A stretch of DNA of 64,000 bases from Bimastos eiseni (lineage: Eukaryota; Annelida; Clitellata; Crassiclitellata; Lumbricidae): assembly GCA_959347315.1 (NCBI GenBank), contig OY365809.1:1076148-1140147 (forward strand), in the 5' to 3' direction. Made by a program: the position numbers and the translations under genes. Positions 23,036-36,000 of the stretch are shown one piece after another. The notes beneath the pieces were generated by a model. The model did no database searches. It was not told the DNA's origin and worked only from the letters and a program-made list of their open reading frames with translations. Position 1 is the stretch's first letter. Every line of letters starts with the position of its first letter.

Positions 23036-23703
23036 TGGCCCCTAAGGAGTTCAACCGGAGAAGCTCAACATCCAAAATAAACTCAAAGCAAGCAGAGACC
23101 CGACACTCCGTTACTAGCAACCTAGCGAGTAAAAAAAACGTTGTAATGGCAAATTCCACATTTAATATTAGAAACAATAGTAATGTCCACGTGAACAAAG
23201 TTTTGTTCAATTACAACTCTACATGAAAATGCCTTAAAAAACATAATTGGTCTGTAGTTCCCTTTTTCTGCCTTTGCCCACTTCAATTCTTTCCTCAAAT
23301 TTATTTCTACATCTTTATTGCACCAAAAATTAGGCAAATTTTATGTCACGCTCTCCAAGAAACGTTTCTCCGTCATAATAAGATTATAATAATGTTAGCC
23401 TGAATACATCTTTAACGTTAATGACGTCCATATTAGAAACGCGGCAAAATGCAAAACTACAACCAGCACAACAAATATTAAAACGAATCGTAATGAACCT
23501 AAAACGATCATTCTGCCGTCCATAATTTCAAAGTAAAAATGAGAATCCTTAATATTGGGAAATTCGTCATCGGCTTCAATTAAATTGTCCGTTCATGGTT
23601 TTCAGAAACTGATGAGATATCGCTTAGTACTTCATGGTAAGAAATAGAAATCCCAACAATTAAGTGTTGGACAAACTGCAGAGCTACGGTTAAGCACCTC
23701 ACC
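23036..23703. other. Probable 3' untranslated or downstream region of the HNRNPUL1-like gene
   Basis: No coding frame is supported. On the minus strand AATAAA-type hexamers occur near 23300 and 23318. A 5' splice-site-like GTGAGG lies immediately after the stop codon, so some transcripts may splice here. Confidence 0.35.
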
Positions 23704-26700
23704 TTATCTGAACGGTCTCGGACCCTGGGGTCGCGGCCACCTCGGCATCGGTCCAGGGCCACCAAGGGGCCCTCTCGGCGGCGGCCCTGGCGGCATGGGA
23801 CGCATCCCCATCGCAGGCGGCCGAGGACCACCCGGACCACCGAAATTGGGAGGCGGCGGGCGCATGCCTCTGGGTGGACCTCCAAACGGCATGTTAGGGC
23901 CCCCCGGGCCTGGTCTACCGCGCATTGGAGGCGGCGGAGGCGGTCCCCGAGGAAGTCCCCCGAATCCTTGACCGCCCGGACCTCCTATTCCTACTCCTCT
24001 GGGCGGCATCACACCTCGTCCCCTGCCGAAGGGAGCCATACCACCAAATTTGTCTTCCGGCTTATCGCCGTCGTCTTCCGGCGGCGGCATTCGCGGTCCT
24101 TGCTGCTGCTCCTGCGGTCGACCCTGCTGCATTGGGTCACCGCCAAGTCCGCTCTGCTGTGCAGGAGGGGGATTCTGGGGAGGGACGTCTTCCTTCAGAC
24201 CGGACGGGGGACGCTGTTGACCCATGGGGGCAGGCGGCTGCCCTCCAGGGACCGACTGATCGTGGGGGCCTAACTGTGGGACAACCTGCGGCGTCAGAGT
24301 CACGGCCGCTAGCTTTGACGGCGACTGGTCAACGGGAGGAGGCCGCGATGACGACGACGGAACCAATCCCGGATTCATCATCGACGATCCACCAGTGGTC
24401 ATTCCCTTCGACAAGGAGTCGAACTTAGGGGGCATCGTTGGCTGCGACATCAGGCTGGGTATCGCCGGCGCCGGACCACCAGCGCCCGTCTTGGCAGCCA
24501 TCGCCATGAGTCCGCTCTGTGGAGGTGGCCCAAGGATTGAAGTCTGCTGTGAGCCACCACTCTGTCCCCCGAAACCTCCGGGCATCTTCTCCCTGTTCTG
24601 GCCTCCTAGGGGTCGCATTCCAGATGGGGGCTCGCCCAGGATACCCGGCTGGTTGCTGGCGCCCATCTGAGGGGGAATCATTGGCTGCGACATCAGGCTC
24701 GGCAGCTTCTCTACATCAGGATTCGGATCCCAACGAGACCTCTTCGATTTGTCGTCCTTCCTCTGGCCGTAATCGAGAGAGCCGGAACTATCCCTACCAC
24801 GGTCGGAGTCCCCGCCGCCTTCCCTGTCTCGACCGCCTCTGTCACCGCGATCTCGCTCACGGTCTCTATCCCTTTCCCTGTCTCTACCCATTTCTCTGTC
24901 TCTACCCATATCTCTGTCTCTACCCATATCTCTGTCTCTACCCATGTCTCTGTCTCTTCCCATATCTCTGTCTCTTCCCAAGTCTCGGTCTCGCCCCATA
25001 TCTCGATCACGTCCCATGTTACGATCGCGCCCCACGTCTCGATCACGCCCCAAGTCACGATCGCGCCCCATGTCACGATCTCTCCTCATGTCTCTATCAC
25101 GACCAAATTCCGCATCCCGGCCCCCTCTGTCACGCCCAAAGTCCCTATCTCGACCTGCCTCTCTGTCCCTGTTTCCTTGGTCACGGTCTCTATCCCTTCC
25201 CCTCTCAACATCTCTACCTCGATCCCTACCACCTCTCTGATCCGACTGGTCCCTGAAATCCTGCCGATCGAGACTTCTGCCCTCTGACCCCCGGCCGTGA
25301 CCACGATCTTGCTTGTCGTCGAACGGCTGGCGGTCCATTCCACGCATGTCCTTCCTGTCACCCTCTTTTTCGCCACTCCCCATCCAGCTCTGTCCACCCA
25401 ACTGCTGAAGGGTTTGATTTCCAAGCCCACTTAATCCCAGCAGAGGCATAATTCCCTGCTGCTGAGAGGTCTGCCCAGATGGTCCTCCCATTCCCATTGG
25501 TCTCATTCCTTGCTGAGGCTGGCCCGGTGGCCCTCCCAGCCCCCCAAGGGGACGTATCCCTTGCTGCTGTGTTGGGGGTGGTCCAGGTGGCATTCCCATT
25601 CCGCCCATGGGCCTCACTCCCGGCTGCTGCTGAGGGGGAGGTCCAGGCGGCTGCCCTCCCATTCCACCTGGTGGTCTCATTCCAGGATCCTGGCTCAGCT
25701 TGTTGTCAGCTCCGGATGGTGGTGGAAGGTGAGACTGAAAACCCATCTGCCACATGTTTCCCGGACCCTGCTGCTGCTGCTGATGCTGTTGATCTGAAGC
25801 ACCTGGAAAACCGCCGTGGTTGCCAGAAAACCCCAAGGAAGTATTCTGCATCAGATCAGGGGGTCTGTTTCTCACGTCCTGTTGTGGCATCTTGGGATGG
25901 GGTGGCGGCTGGTTGAGTTGGGGCTGACCCATATGCGGCTGCCCAGAACCAGACTGACCCATAGGCATCTGGTTCGGAGGAGGTTGGTTGAAAGGAGACT
26001 GGCCTGGGCCGAGAGGTGGCTGGCCCGGTGCCGACGATTGACCTGGTGCTGGAGGTTGGCCAGAGACCGGTGGCTGGCCAGAGGGTCCCTGTTGATTGAG
26101 CTGTGATGAGTAAGCCTGACTCCACTGGTTCCACTGAGCGTAGTAGTCCTGGCTGCCATAGTAATTCGAGGCATCGGTTCCCTTTCCAGCCTGACCGCTC
26201 ATGGAATCTTTTGGTGCCGTCTGTGCCGTTGCTGTTGGCAGCGCCCCCGGTCCCTGTCCTCCTGCCCCGTACCCATAGTCCTGCTGCTTCCCATATTCAC
26301 CTGACCAATCAGGTCCGCTCTTTTCCTCTGTCTTAACAGACTGCATCCCAGGACCCGATGACTGATATCCGCCGGTTGAGTCTCCGCTCCGGTAGTCGTA
26401 TTGCCGGCTGACTGGAGGCTGTTGATAACCGCCGGCCGGTGGCAGGCCGTAGGCAGACGCATCCGAAGACTGGGCTCCGTAAGCACTCTGTGGTTCGGGG
26501 GCTTTCCTAGCGTCATCGTACTGGCCCCACTGGTTGGACGCGGCCCCTGGTCCAGCATCAGCCTTCGGCCACTGCTGTTGCATGGAACCGGCTCTATCGT
26601 GGTCCCAGAATCCCATGTGATTGCCCCGGTCTGGCGACCTGCTGTAGCTGGTATTATCGGCACCAGGCTGCTCCTTCTGCTGAGAGGCCCCTGCACCTGT

Positions 26701-27042
26701 TCCCATACCAGCCCCAGGCGGATTACCATAACCGAGCCCCTGTCCGTAGGGTGGGTTTCTGCCCTGGCCCTGATCGTAGCCCTGGTAGCCACCTGCTGCT
26801 CCTCCTCCTCCTCTTCCTCCGGATTCCATTGTCCCGTGCTTCGCCGGCCAAGCGCCACCGCCTGCGCCATAGTGCATGGCATCCGACGCCTGCGATTCGT
26901 CGTACTCTTCTTTGATGAAGTCGAGGGCGCTCTTCGGCTGCTGATCGAGGCGCAGTCTCTTTTCGGGAGGACCCAAGGGAGACGCAGACCGGAAGCCCTG
27001 GGGCGCATTCATCCCACCAAATCTAGAAGCACCCCCATCGCC
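23704..27042 (-). CDS. HNRNPUL1: HNRNPUL1-like last coding exon (1112-residue low-complexity C terminus)
   Basis: Acceptor TTTGTTAG at 27043; the frame is open for 3.3 kb to TAA at 23706-23704. In order: Tyr/Gly/Ser/Gln-rich prion-like sequence (about 770-1040, including [19 protein letters not shown], like the human HNRNPUL1 tail), Pro/Gln/Gly/Met repeats (1040-1270), an Arg-Asp block (1298-1488), duplicated PSLMSQP motifs, and a Pro/Gly/Arg end with GRGRG and MRGRPGPGG. The Arg-rich and Pro-rich parts are likely RNA or protein contacts. Confidence 0.85.
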   Translation of the reverse strand, partial: GDGGASRFGGMNAPQGFRSASPLGPPEKRLRLDQQPKSALDFIKEEYDESQASDAMHYGAGGGAWPAKHGTMESGGRGGGGAAGGYQGYDQGQGRNPPYGQGLGYGNPPGAGMGTGAGASQQKEQPGADNTSYSRSPDRGNHMGFWDHDRAGSMQQQWPKADAGPGAASNQWGQYDDARKAPEPQSAYGAQSSDASAYGLPPAGGYQQPPVSRQYDYRSGDSTGGYQSSGPGMQSVKTEEKSGPDWSGEYGKQQDYGYGAGGQGPGALPTATAQTAPKDSMSGQAGKGTDASNYYGSQDYYAQWNQWSQAYSSQLNQQGPSGQPPVSGQPPAPGQSSAPGQPPLGPGQSPFNQPPPNQMPMGQSGSGQPHMGQPQLNQPPPHPKMPQQDVRNRPPDLMQNTSLGFSGNHGGFPGASDQQHQQQQQGPGNMWQMGFQSHLPPPSGADNKLSQDPGMRPPGGMGGQPPGPPPQQQPGVRPMGGMGMPPGPPPTQQQGIRPLGGLGGPPGQPQQGMRPMGMGGPSGQTSQQQGIMPLLGLSGLGNQTLQQLGGQSWMGSGEKEGDRKDMRGMDRQPFDDKQDRGHGRGSEGRSLDRQDFRDQSDQRGGRDRGRDVERGRDRDRDQGNRDREAGRDRDFGRDRGGRDAEFGRDRDMRRDRDMGRDRDLGRDRDVGRDRNMGRDRDMGRDRDLGRDRDMGRDRDMGRDRDMGRDRDMGRDREMGRDRERDRDRERDRGDRGGRDREGGGDSDRGRDSSGSLDYGQRKDDKSKRSRWDPNPDVEKLPSLMSQPMIPPQMGASNQPGILGEPPSGMRPLGGQNREKMPGGFGGQSGGSQQTSILGPPPQSGLMAMAAKTGAGGPAPAIPSLMSQPTMPPKFDSLSKGMTTGGSSMMNPGLVPSSSSRPPPVDQSPSKLAAVTLTPQVVPQLGPHDQSVPGGQPPAPMGQQRPPSGLKEDVPPQNPPPAQQSGLGGDPMQQGRPQEQQQGPRMPPPEDDGDKPEDKFGGMAPFGRGRGVMPPRGVGIGGPGGQGFGGLPRGPPPPPPMRGRPGPGGPNMPFGGPPRGMRPPPPNFGGPGGPRPPAMGMRPMPPGPPPRGPLGGPGPMPRWPRPQGPRPFR

Positions 27043-30000
27043 CTAACAAAAAACAAATCATAAATTTCTTTTATAATTTACCGAACAGATGTGCAATGGT
27101 CTAGCAAAATTATGCTGTGCTGTAAATCCAGAGATCAATGGTTCAAATCTCAGAGCAGAAATATAATGGTTCCTCTTGAACCCCCATAGTCAACTCAGCT
27201 ATACCGAGAACCTGGGTGGGTGGGTTGTAGTTTAATGGACGCAGAGTTTATGAACTGAGTTCGATATCCGTATCCCTCGTAAGGTTGACTAGTACTTCTT
27301 TTGAGGCGTTTGCTAAAACGAGATGTATAACGTAATGGTCGCCTTGCATGGTAAGTAAAATTCGACTCCTCAATAACTTGTCATCGTTTGTTCAATGTTC
27401 ATACAGTACTTGTAATCATGCTGCGGTCTGTGAGCTTGAGAATTAAAACAAAAATTTTTATTACTACTTCCAGTGGTATAATATTATCATAGCAAGGAAA
27501 GAGGTCTGGTCTCCTGTCCTCATACGCAGAGGCAGAGAAAATGAAGTCGCTAACACTTCACACCCAATATAACCCATGGCATGAGGTTAGCTTAAGGGTC
27601 TGGCCCTCAGTCCTCTCTCATCAATGCACAAAGATCGACTTAGGACACAAATCATCCTCAAATGTTGACCACCAAAGAGGAAATGCACGACACATTTGTG
27701 TTCATCCATTTGCTCAGTGATTCACACATTTATTTAACTACGCTGTCATGCCTCAAGTAGATTTCTTGAAGAGGCACTATATCAAGTGGCCCCAGTGGAC
27801 AACTGTTAGACAGATAGACTGATCTGCCACATTTACAAAGAACATTAGTCCAAAGTAAGACATACCGGATTGTTCCAAGCCATCTGCTGCTGCTGCTGTG
27901 GCTGCAGTTGATAGCCGTGCTGCTGCTGCTGCTGCTGTTGGTATGGCATGGAATTGTCTGGCATGCCAAATCCCTTGTCTCTGGGAGGCAGCTTCTCCTG
28001 TGCCTCCTTTATATACCTGATAATTCACAAAAGTAAATAGACCGACTACTCCTTGCCATGCAACAAATAGTTAATGCAACGAATCACCCACAAGTTTTCA
28101 AATGAACATAAACAGGACAACAACACCATATAGGGAGCAGGTATAACTCCAGAGAAAGGCCATTTCAACCGTAACGCCTACCACAGAGAATGCGCGGCTT
28201 TGCATAGCCGCTGTTTGGGCAAATGGAACCACAAGAACCTCCCTATCAGCAGAGCGACCACACTGAGCCTTCAATACCGTCTGACAAGATAGGACGTTGC
28301 AAGGACAAGTTGGCAACGCCAGACCAGAGAGACAACTCATATATATTCAATGCACTTTGTCAGACAGGATATAGCAGCAGAGAACATGTGCAGCTGGTTT
28401 CCTTTGAATTACTTTTGTGAGATGCTGAGAATTTTAGGTGTAACTTTAGTCTTGATAAAAAATTCCCACAACACAACCAAAACCCGTTACCTTACAACAG
28501 ATAGCTACAATAAATCGACAAAATAAACTGATATTATGAGAATAATGAGAAGTCTTTCGTACAGTTGGACGAGGTCCTGCGACTTGTCTCGTGATAGCTC
28601 CACCCAAAGGATTTCGTCGACATGCGGGTCGCTTTCGTGGGGCAGCGAGTAGTTCGCTTTCATCTCTAAGACGGCTTCCTCTGGTACAACCTTACCTGGT
28701 AAACAGAGCAAAATACACACTCAATTTCTGCCCCAAAGAGAAGTTCGTTAACGGTATGTTTTCAATTGCCCTGTCAAATCAGAGTACCGAGTTTTATGAT
28801 TTGACTTGTATTGCTAGTCAGTAGTCACTCAACAGTTATTTCTTCATGCTAGTAGTCTCTTACGTTTATCAGTTCAAATTTCTTACTCGAACCACAAGGG
28901 CTATAATAGCCAGGCACCTAATTAAATATGACAAATGGTCTTCGACTAATCGTTAAAAATAAATTTAATCAATTAATGATTAATCAATCAATTAATCGTC
29001 AATTTCTGCAGCTCAAATTAAATTACACAGCAAAACCTTACAATATGCTACAACTGTTACAGAAGTTTCAAGCTCTCATTATTTGCTGCCAAACTCTCCT
29101 CAATCGAGCACCTAGAAGGTCCACTGATATCTAGACCAAACTCTTACCATCTTCAAACGTCCTTTTCCATTCTCTTCTCTTCAGTTCCTCGTCTTCTGGT
29201 TGGATGATAGCACAGAGGCGTTTGAAACCCAGGAAGTGACGCATCTTCCGCTTTCTTGCGGACGCATAGACGTTCGTCTGGTCAAGGATGTAGTTCCGGC
29301 GTCGTCTGCTTGCTACATTCGACACAAAGAGTCACAAAGTATTTCGTTACTGGCTTACACAAAAGCTTTTGACAATGTACTACGGGTGTAAATGCATGTC
29401 AGACAAAAGTCACCAACTGTTAAGAAAAATTAAAATTGTATCAAATGTAATCTCAAAGTACAACATGTACTCGAAAAAGTATCATATGTAATCAAAAAGC
29501 ACCACATGTAATTGAAAAGTACAACATTCAATTTAAAGCACATGTAATAAGTACCATACATAATCAATCAATCAATCAATCAATCAATGCCTTATTTTGT
29601 TCACCAACAAGGTACATAATGCAAAATATAATCACGGTAACAGTAGGGTAACAGGTATGCAGTGAAGAATGGGAAACCCCAAATGAACGAACCGTTCAGC
29701 TACGTAATAGTAAAGTATCACACGTAATGTAAAAGTAACACATGTACTTTGAAAGTAGCACATGTAATTGTCATGTGAAAAAGTATTGTTACCAATCTGG
29801 AAGAGCTTATTAAGGCAGTTTGTTGCCTTCTGGATGAGGACGTCCCATCGACCGTTGTAGTTGTTCTTGCGTGGTAGACCCATCACCTTCATCTTGTCGA
29901 TGAGCGTGTCTGTTCCGATGATGTTGTAACGCTTGAGTGAATGCTTCTTCTGCATCATCTGACCCCAGGTCGTCTTGCCCGCCCCAGGCAACCCAACGAT

Positions 30001-33000
30001 CATGATCATCTAAAGCACAATGCAATCGTTCAATTATCAAATACATTTAGATGTTACAGTACGAACAAGAGACAAAACAGAAATGACCTCTTTCTGATTG
30101 CTTTGAAGGACAATGGTGAAGCACAAGCTTGTTCCATGAAAACGCCATAAAAAGGCAATTCTAAAGATAATTCTAAAGCTACTGGTTATACCAATGGTAA
30201 AAGTGATTGTTAAAGAACTAAAGCTAACAGTAACAGAAACTGTAAGGTAATACCAAAGGCAAAAGTAATACCAACGGTCAAAGTAATATTAAATATCAAA
30301 GACAGGTGACATATGTTTGGCTGCATGTATTCAACTTGCATAGCAACCATGCATACGTCAACTTGCTTAGCAACCGTGGAATATATTCCCTGCAGTTGCA
30401 TCCAGCAATTCCATTCAGTGCTCTACATTACGAAACCACCGCCATAACAGTCATCAGACCAGAATTGCCTGCCTCCTAGAGTACCTCGCAGTCTGCTTTG
30501 CGTGGTGGTGGCAGCCACCCTCTGACCCGTTGATTGAGAGGCAGGTGATCGATGAAGACGAATCCCGGCTGCGGAGGCGGATAGAAGGGCAGACGCTGAC
30601 CGAAATTCACCTCGAACCTAAACGAGAAATATTCACCATTCATACTTTCACAATGAGCTGCACTAAAATTCATGTAACACTAATCAAGCAATTACCGTAA
30701 GTTGCTATTCTGTTTTATTTTCATATTGTTATCACTGTTGGTAGCTTAAAACTGTTCACCAAAGTTAAATGGTCAACTGTCGGTGGTAAGCCGACCTTGG
30801 GGGTAAGAGTAATGGGTAACATGCTGAGGTCAGAGCACAGGAGATCGATTCCTGTATCCCCTCATCAATACACCTACAACTAAAATGGAACGCACTGATA
30901 AACTCCAAACTGAGCAATTTCAATCTCAGACTTATCATTATGCAATGTAATCTCTGTCTGGACATATAAATTCAAGAACTCTTCTTGACAAAAGAAATAA
31001 CCAATAACGACAACAATCTTTGACTGGTGCTACATAAACAATCTCAATAGACAAGTGGATGCTCGTCACGAACCTGCAGTTCTTGCTCAGTATGTGTGGA
31101 AAAAGAGCGTCCTCGCGACTTCCGACCTTGTATCCATGTAAAGGTGACGCCACGCCGAGGTACTTCCCGTTCTTAGCATAAGAGATCTTCGGAGGGCGAA
31201 TCTCGAAGTCCACCATGGCCATGATGACGTCACCCTTTCCAAAGCGCTCAGCGTAGTTGCTGAACTTGTTGTTCGTGGAGAACTTCCCGGATCCGCCATA
31301 CCCGTAGGAGTCCGGTTCTTCGCCTGTCAATCAGGAAACCATCGACCAATCAGATTTGTCCATACGAAAAAAAGACTGTTGGTATAGTTCCTGACAGTAG
31401 ACGAATACCTATTGCTAGTGATCTGAATGAAGCAATTACCGTAAGTTGCTATTCTGTTTCATTTTCATATTGTTATCACTGTTGGTAGCTTAAAACTGTT
31501 CATCGTGAATGAGAAAACACTATCTACAAATACAAAGTAGTAGTAAACTAACTCTGACCCCGCACAGAAAATCACCATCAGTGCTGTTAAATATGACAAT
31601 CTCGACAGAGTCTTAATATGTCAAGCGTGGAGATGTTGATATCTATTCGGGTTTGAAATACCAACAAGAAAGGAGCAATGCCAGTCGAAGATGACATTGC
31701 AGGGAAAACCAACAGCACAGAGCAATTAACTTTTACCAATCAGCAACAGTAAATTTTAAAAAAATACACTGATATGGAGCACGGTACTTCTCACCCCAGG
31801 AGCTCTTCGTAACTTCAAAGGCCATCTTAATGGTCTCGTGTCACATTGCACAGCTTTTATTTCATGCTTCCCCTATAATGTTATCGTCACAAAAGCACGA
31901 CATCTCAAAATGCCTCTTTTTCGTATGACGGATCAGGTTAAGGTGTGACTATCACAATACAGATTGTTGGCAGTGAACTCGATATCCAGATTTCTTCTAC
32001 CAACCACCCTTTTGTTAATTAAGATTTCCCCTCTGCTTAGAAGACTATAGCGATGTGTTAAATTATTTTATTAATCCTTTTTACAGCAAGCATTATCAGT
32101 CTGTGAATACGCTGACAATCAAAGAAAATATGTGCAAGACTAGTGACATTATAGCAGCATTCGGATTTCAATTTCTCAAATGACACAGTGATAGCACAGA
32201 ATTGCCTAAAGTAAAACCAGTCTGCTGCTACCTGCCTCCATGACCATATCAAACACCATATTAACTGCATCGTCATAAGGGTAGGACACAAAATTGATTC
32301 AGATTTCAGATCGGTTTCTAAAGAAGAAACCGTACTATAATGTCACGAATTATCACAAAACTTCAGTATTCCCAATTCCACATAAAAGACCACAAAGATG
32401 AAAAATTTGAATAAATGAAGGTCAAAACAAAAGCCAACAATTCTTATGGGGCAGACCAAAAGCACAGCTGAACAATACAGATCATAAATGAAATGGACGG
32501 TTTTCGTCAGCGTAAGAATTACAGAAAACAGACTGCCTTTGATCCATGTGCAATTGAACATTACACCCAATTATTCACATATTACAAACTGATGTCAAAA
32601 AAATGTGAAAGCAGCAGATTTCAACACTTGCAAGATTTATAAAGATACCATTAGCTCTAATAATAAGTCAGTCAATTCATACAACTAATTCATTCATTCA
32701 AAAGAGAAACAACAAGAGTAAAATTAACTGCTTAAGAAATAAATATATCACTTGAAAACAGCTTTGATAAGACATTATTAGTTAGCAAAGAAGGCAGCAA
32801 GTTTTAACTCTAGCGACCGTGAATTGGAAACAATTAAACAGTAAGTTTCAAATCCTCTAAGTTGAACAACTTTTACAATTAACAGGTTAACAGTTACCCA
32901 TTTAGGACGTTCCAATGGAAGCTCTAAAGCACAGCTGATACCAATGAAGGGTACAGACAATCAATCACAGCAATTTCAAAGCCAACACAATTCAAAATCA

Positions 33001-36000
33001 TCTGCTTTGTCCCACACGTTACCTCAAACTCAAAACTCACGCCCCTTCAAGTTGTTTAACGTAAATATCGTACCAACTTCATGCCAATTCTCGGTGACAG
33101 AATAATAATAAATTATAAAACAGGTCTAATAATCTCAAGTTGAAAAAAATAATCATTGTTAGAGATACAAGCATCAAGTATCATTCAAAGCATTAAAATA
33201 ATGATATGTACTCTTTAAGTACAATTTGGCATCTAACTCTGTAGAATGGCTATTGGAGGTTCTCTAAAATTCCAAATAATTATTTAACGTAATTTCGTCT
33301 GTTAATAGAACAAGGACAAACAATGAAGACTAACTGTATGAAAGTCGGTGCTACTGAGATATCACTTAATACCTATTCCCCCATCTAGAGTCAAATATTC
33401 AAACATGCACATGCATATCATATAATTAGTAACTTCTATAGTGCCTGTGATTAAAACATAATGCATCTACTGAAGTTGTACTAAACCCACACTGCAATCT
33501 TTCAATCTTTTCAAACAGACACCAACATCATCTCAACTGCACCACATCACCATCAGGACTGTGCCAACTTTACCTCTGCCAAGACCATGAGATATCATAC
33601 TGTTCAAATCTACATCCAAAGACACCTGGAAGGGCAGCAACAACACCAAACCTTCATCACTTGTATGTCTGTGTCTGTACAATGTACATATATATCCATT
33701 CAACTGTATGTGAGCAAGTATGTATGTAAGTGAACATGTTTAGGGTTGTCAATACCGGTTTTTGGGGCAAATCGATTACCGGATCTTAAAAACCGGTTAC
33801 CGGTTTTTATTGGTGCTTTAAACAAAATATTGTAAATTGTAATATAACACAACTCTGTATGTCATTTCATGTTTTGCATATCGTAGTGTCAACATTCGAT
33901 ACCGATATCGAAGTGTTTAAGTGAGTGCTTGGAAGTCAGGCCTTCCATCTTAGTGCTGTCATCTTGGTCGGCTAGGGTTACCTTTCCCATAACTCACGAT
34001 CCCACGTTAGGCTTGTCACGACAAAAGAACCGTTTATTAGCAATCAGTAGCTATTAATAATAACCCTGTTGGAAGATGAGATGGAAAATATTTCGCTAAG
34101 CCGCGTCTGAACATTTGAAGTAGACCGACTTACTTGAGCATCTTCCTATGGGAATTAATACGGGATAGGTGAGACAAAATAATAAGGCAAAAAAATCCAA
34201 AAAAAATCGAATACCGGTTTGCAATTGACATAAACCAGTTACCGTTTTCTAAACTGAAAACCAGAATTCTGGTTATCATTTTACATTCCTAAACATGTTA
34301 CATGTATGTAAGCAACTATTGTATCCATCAATGCTCGTACGTAGGTATGTATGCACATATGTAACATGCATGCATGAATCCAAAAAAAGCTCTACATCCC
34401 TTCTTCATTTTCACACACAATATCAATTGAACAGCTATGGCCTAAACTAGCAATGCAATCCAAACAGTGTGCTGGAAATCTTGAAAACAGAAGCTACAAC
34501 CGATCAGAACATCAGAACAGAGCGTGGAATTAAATAAACTGATAGATGATGCATTCCAGTAAAAAGCACGAATTGATTTCATGCTTCAAGCAGTTCGTGC
34601 AGCTTATGGAAATGTGCACCAAATTCTCAGTTTGACATAAAGCCCACTTGGACACAGAGTTTGAAAGTATCTTCTCTTGAGAAGACTAGAGATAAAAATC
34701 TCATACAGGGGCAGCTGAAAGAAGAGGAAACCATCTACAGCAAGATTGAAAGTCAACAATAAAAGTCAATATAAATCTGTTTGAACAGAAACTTTTTTGT
34801 CAAAATAGCCGATGAATTAATCAACCACAAAATAAACTCATGCAGCAGATTCTGAAAACTATCAGGAGTCAGAACACTACGATGTACGAACATGTGTAAC
34901 GTGGTCTTGAACGAAGTAATTTTCTACTTTTCAGCTCTTTCAATTATTGCTACAAGCACGTTTGGTTCAAGGTTAACAGCTACTGCCCTAAACTACAGTA
35001 CCCAGCAAGAAAACTAACATTTAACCACATACTCTAGCATTAGTTGCATGGTCTATAACTGGTTATATTATGTTATCAGATGATCACATTAATCACACCA
35101 CATCATTTAAATTCTACAAAAGTCTTCAGATTAAGTCACGCTTAAACTTTCATTAAGTAGCAAAAAAACCTTCCTCAAAGCAATCTACTCTACACTTTGA
35201 AACATTGCCATCCACAAAGATTCACATTGTACCAGATGGATTTGTAAGTCTGTAACGTTTTCAGGTAACTCCTGAAGGCGGCTTACCATTTTCCAACTAC
35301 CCATGCTTCTGAGGTGAGGTCATAATTTAGCAATATACACAAGAATCCAATTAATTACAACAGTAATCACAATTTAGCATTCAACACTTAAGAGCCTCGT
35401 AAAACCTGTAACTCCTTCTAGCTACCAAAAGTTACAAGTTTCGGAAACTCATCTGATTGCTGCTCATCACGAAAGAGTTCCACTGAGCAAAGAGAGACAT
35501 CTAACTGGGACGATGCCAATACTCGACGACATAAAAAGTCCCGTACAGACACAGATCAAATGCATAAAATCTACTCAGAGATACCTGTAATTTATACATG
35601 TGCACAACTTCCATACACAAGGAGGCTACAACTCTGTGTACTGTAACGGGTAAAGTAAACACAATGTATGTGGCAAAAGAACTTTTCTGGTTGCACGCTC
35701 CTCTGGCTGTAGTGTGAATCTGACATTAACAAACCAACTGATAAACTAAATCTTGCACCATGCCCTGTCACTGTAGCAACATATTCGCTCATTTGAAAAA
35801 AAGATAGAAAATCTGGATAGTAAACAGCTCCCAGTAACATGAAGTTCCTCAGTCTATTGTAAATGAAATCACAGGAAATAAGTACAATTCCTCCAAAGGA
35901 TTTTAGAATGGAAACAACTATGAAAGATTCAAGCAGAGGAGGAGATCAACTACCTATCTACTCTGAGAAAGAGTCTGAGCAAACACATCATACAATTCTT

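Noticed and set aside
23925..27063. Several plus-strand frames of 90-245 residues
   Set aside because: Antisense shadows of the long HNRNPUL1-like exon; no family resemblance and explained by its GC-rich repeats.
29200..29391. [11 protein letters not shown] resembling reverse-transcriptase motif A
   Set aside because: Only a few residues match, with no flanking RT sequence; partly overlaps exon 9 antisense.
32058..32291. Possible retrotransposon C-terminal Cys-His stretch
   Set aside because: Too short and no other retroelement signal nearby.
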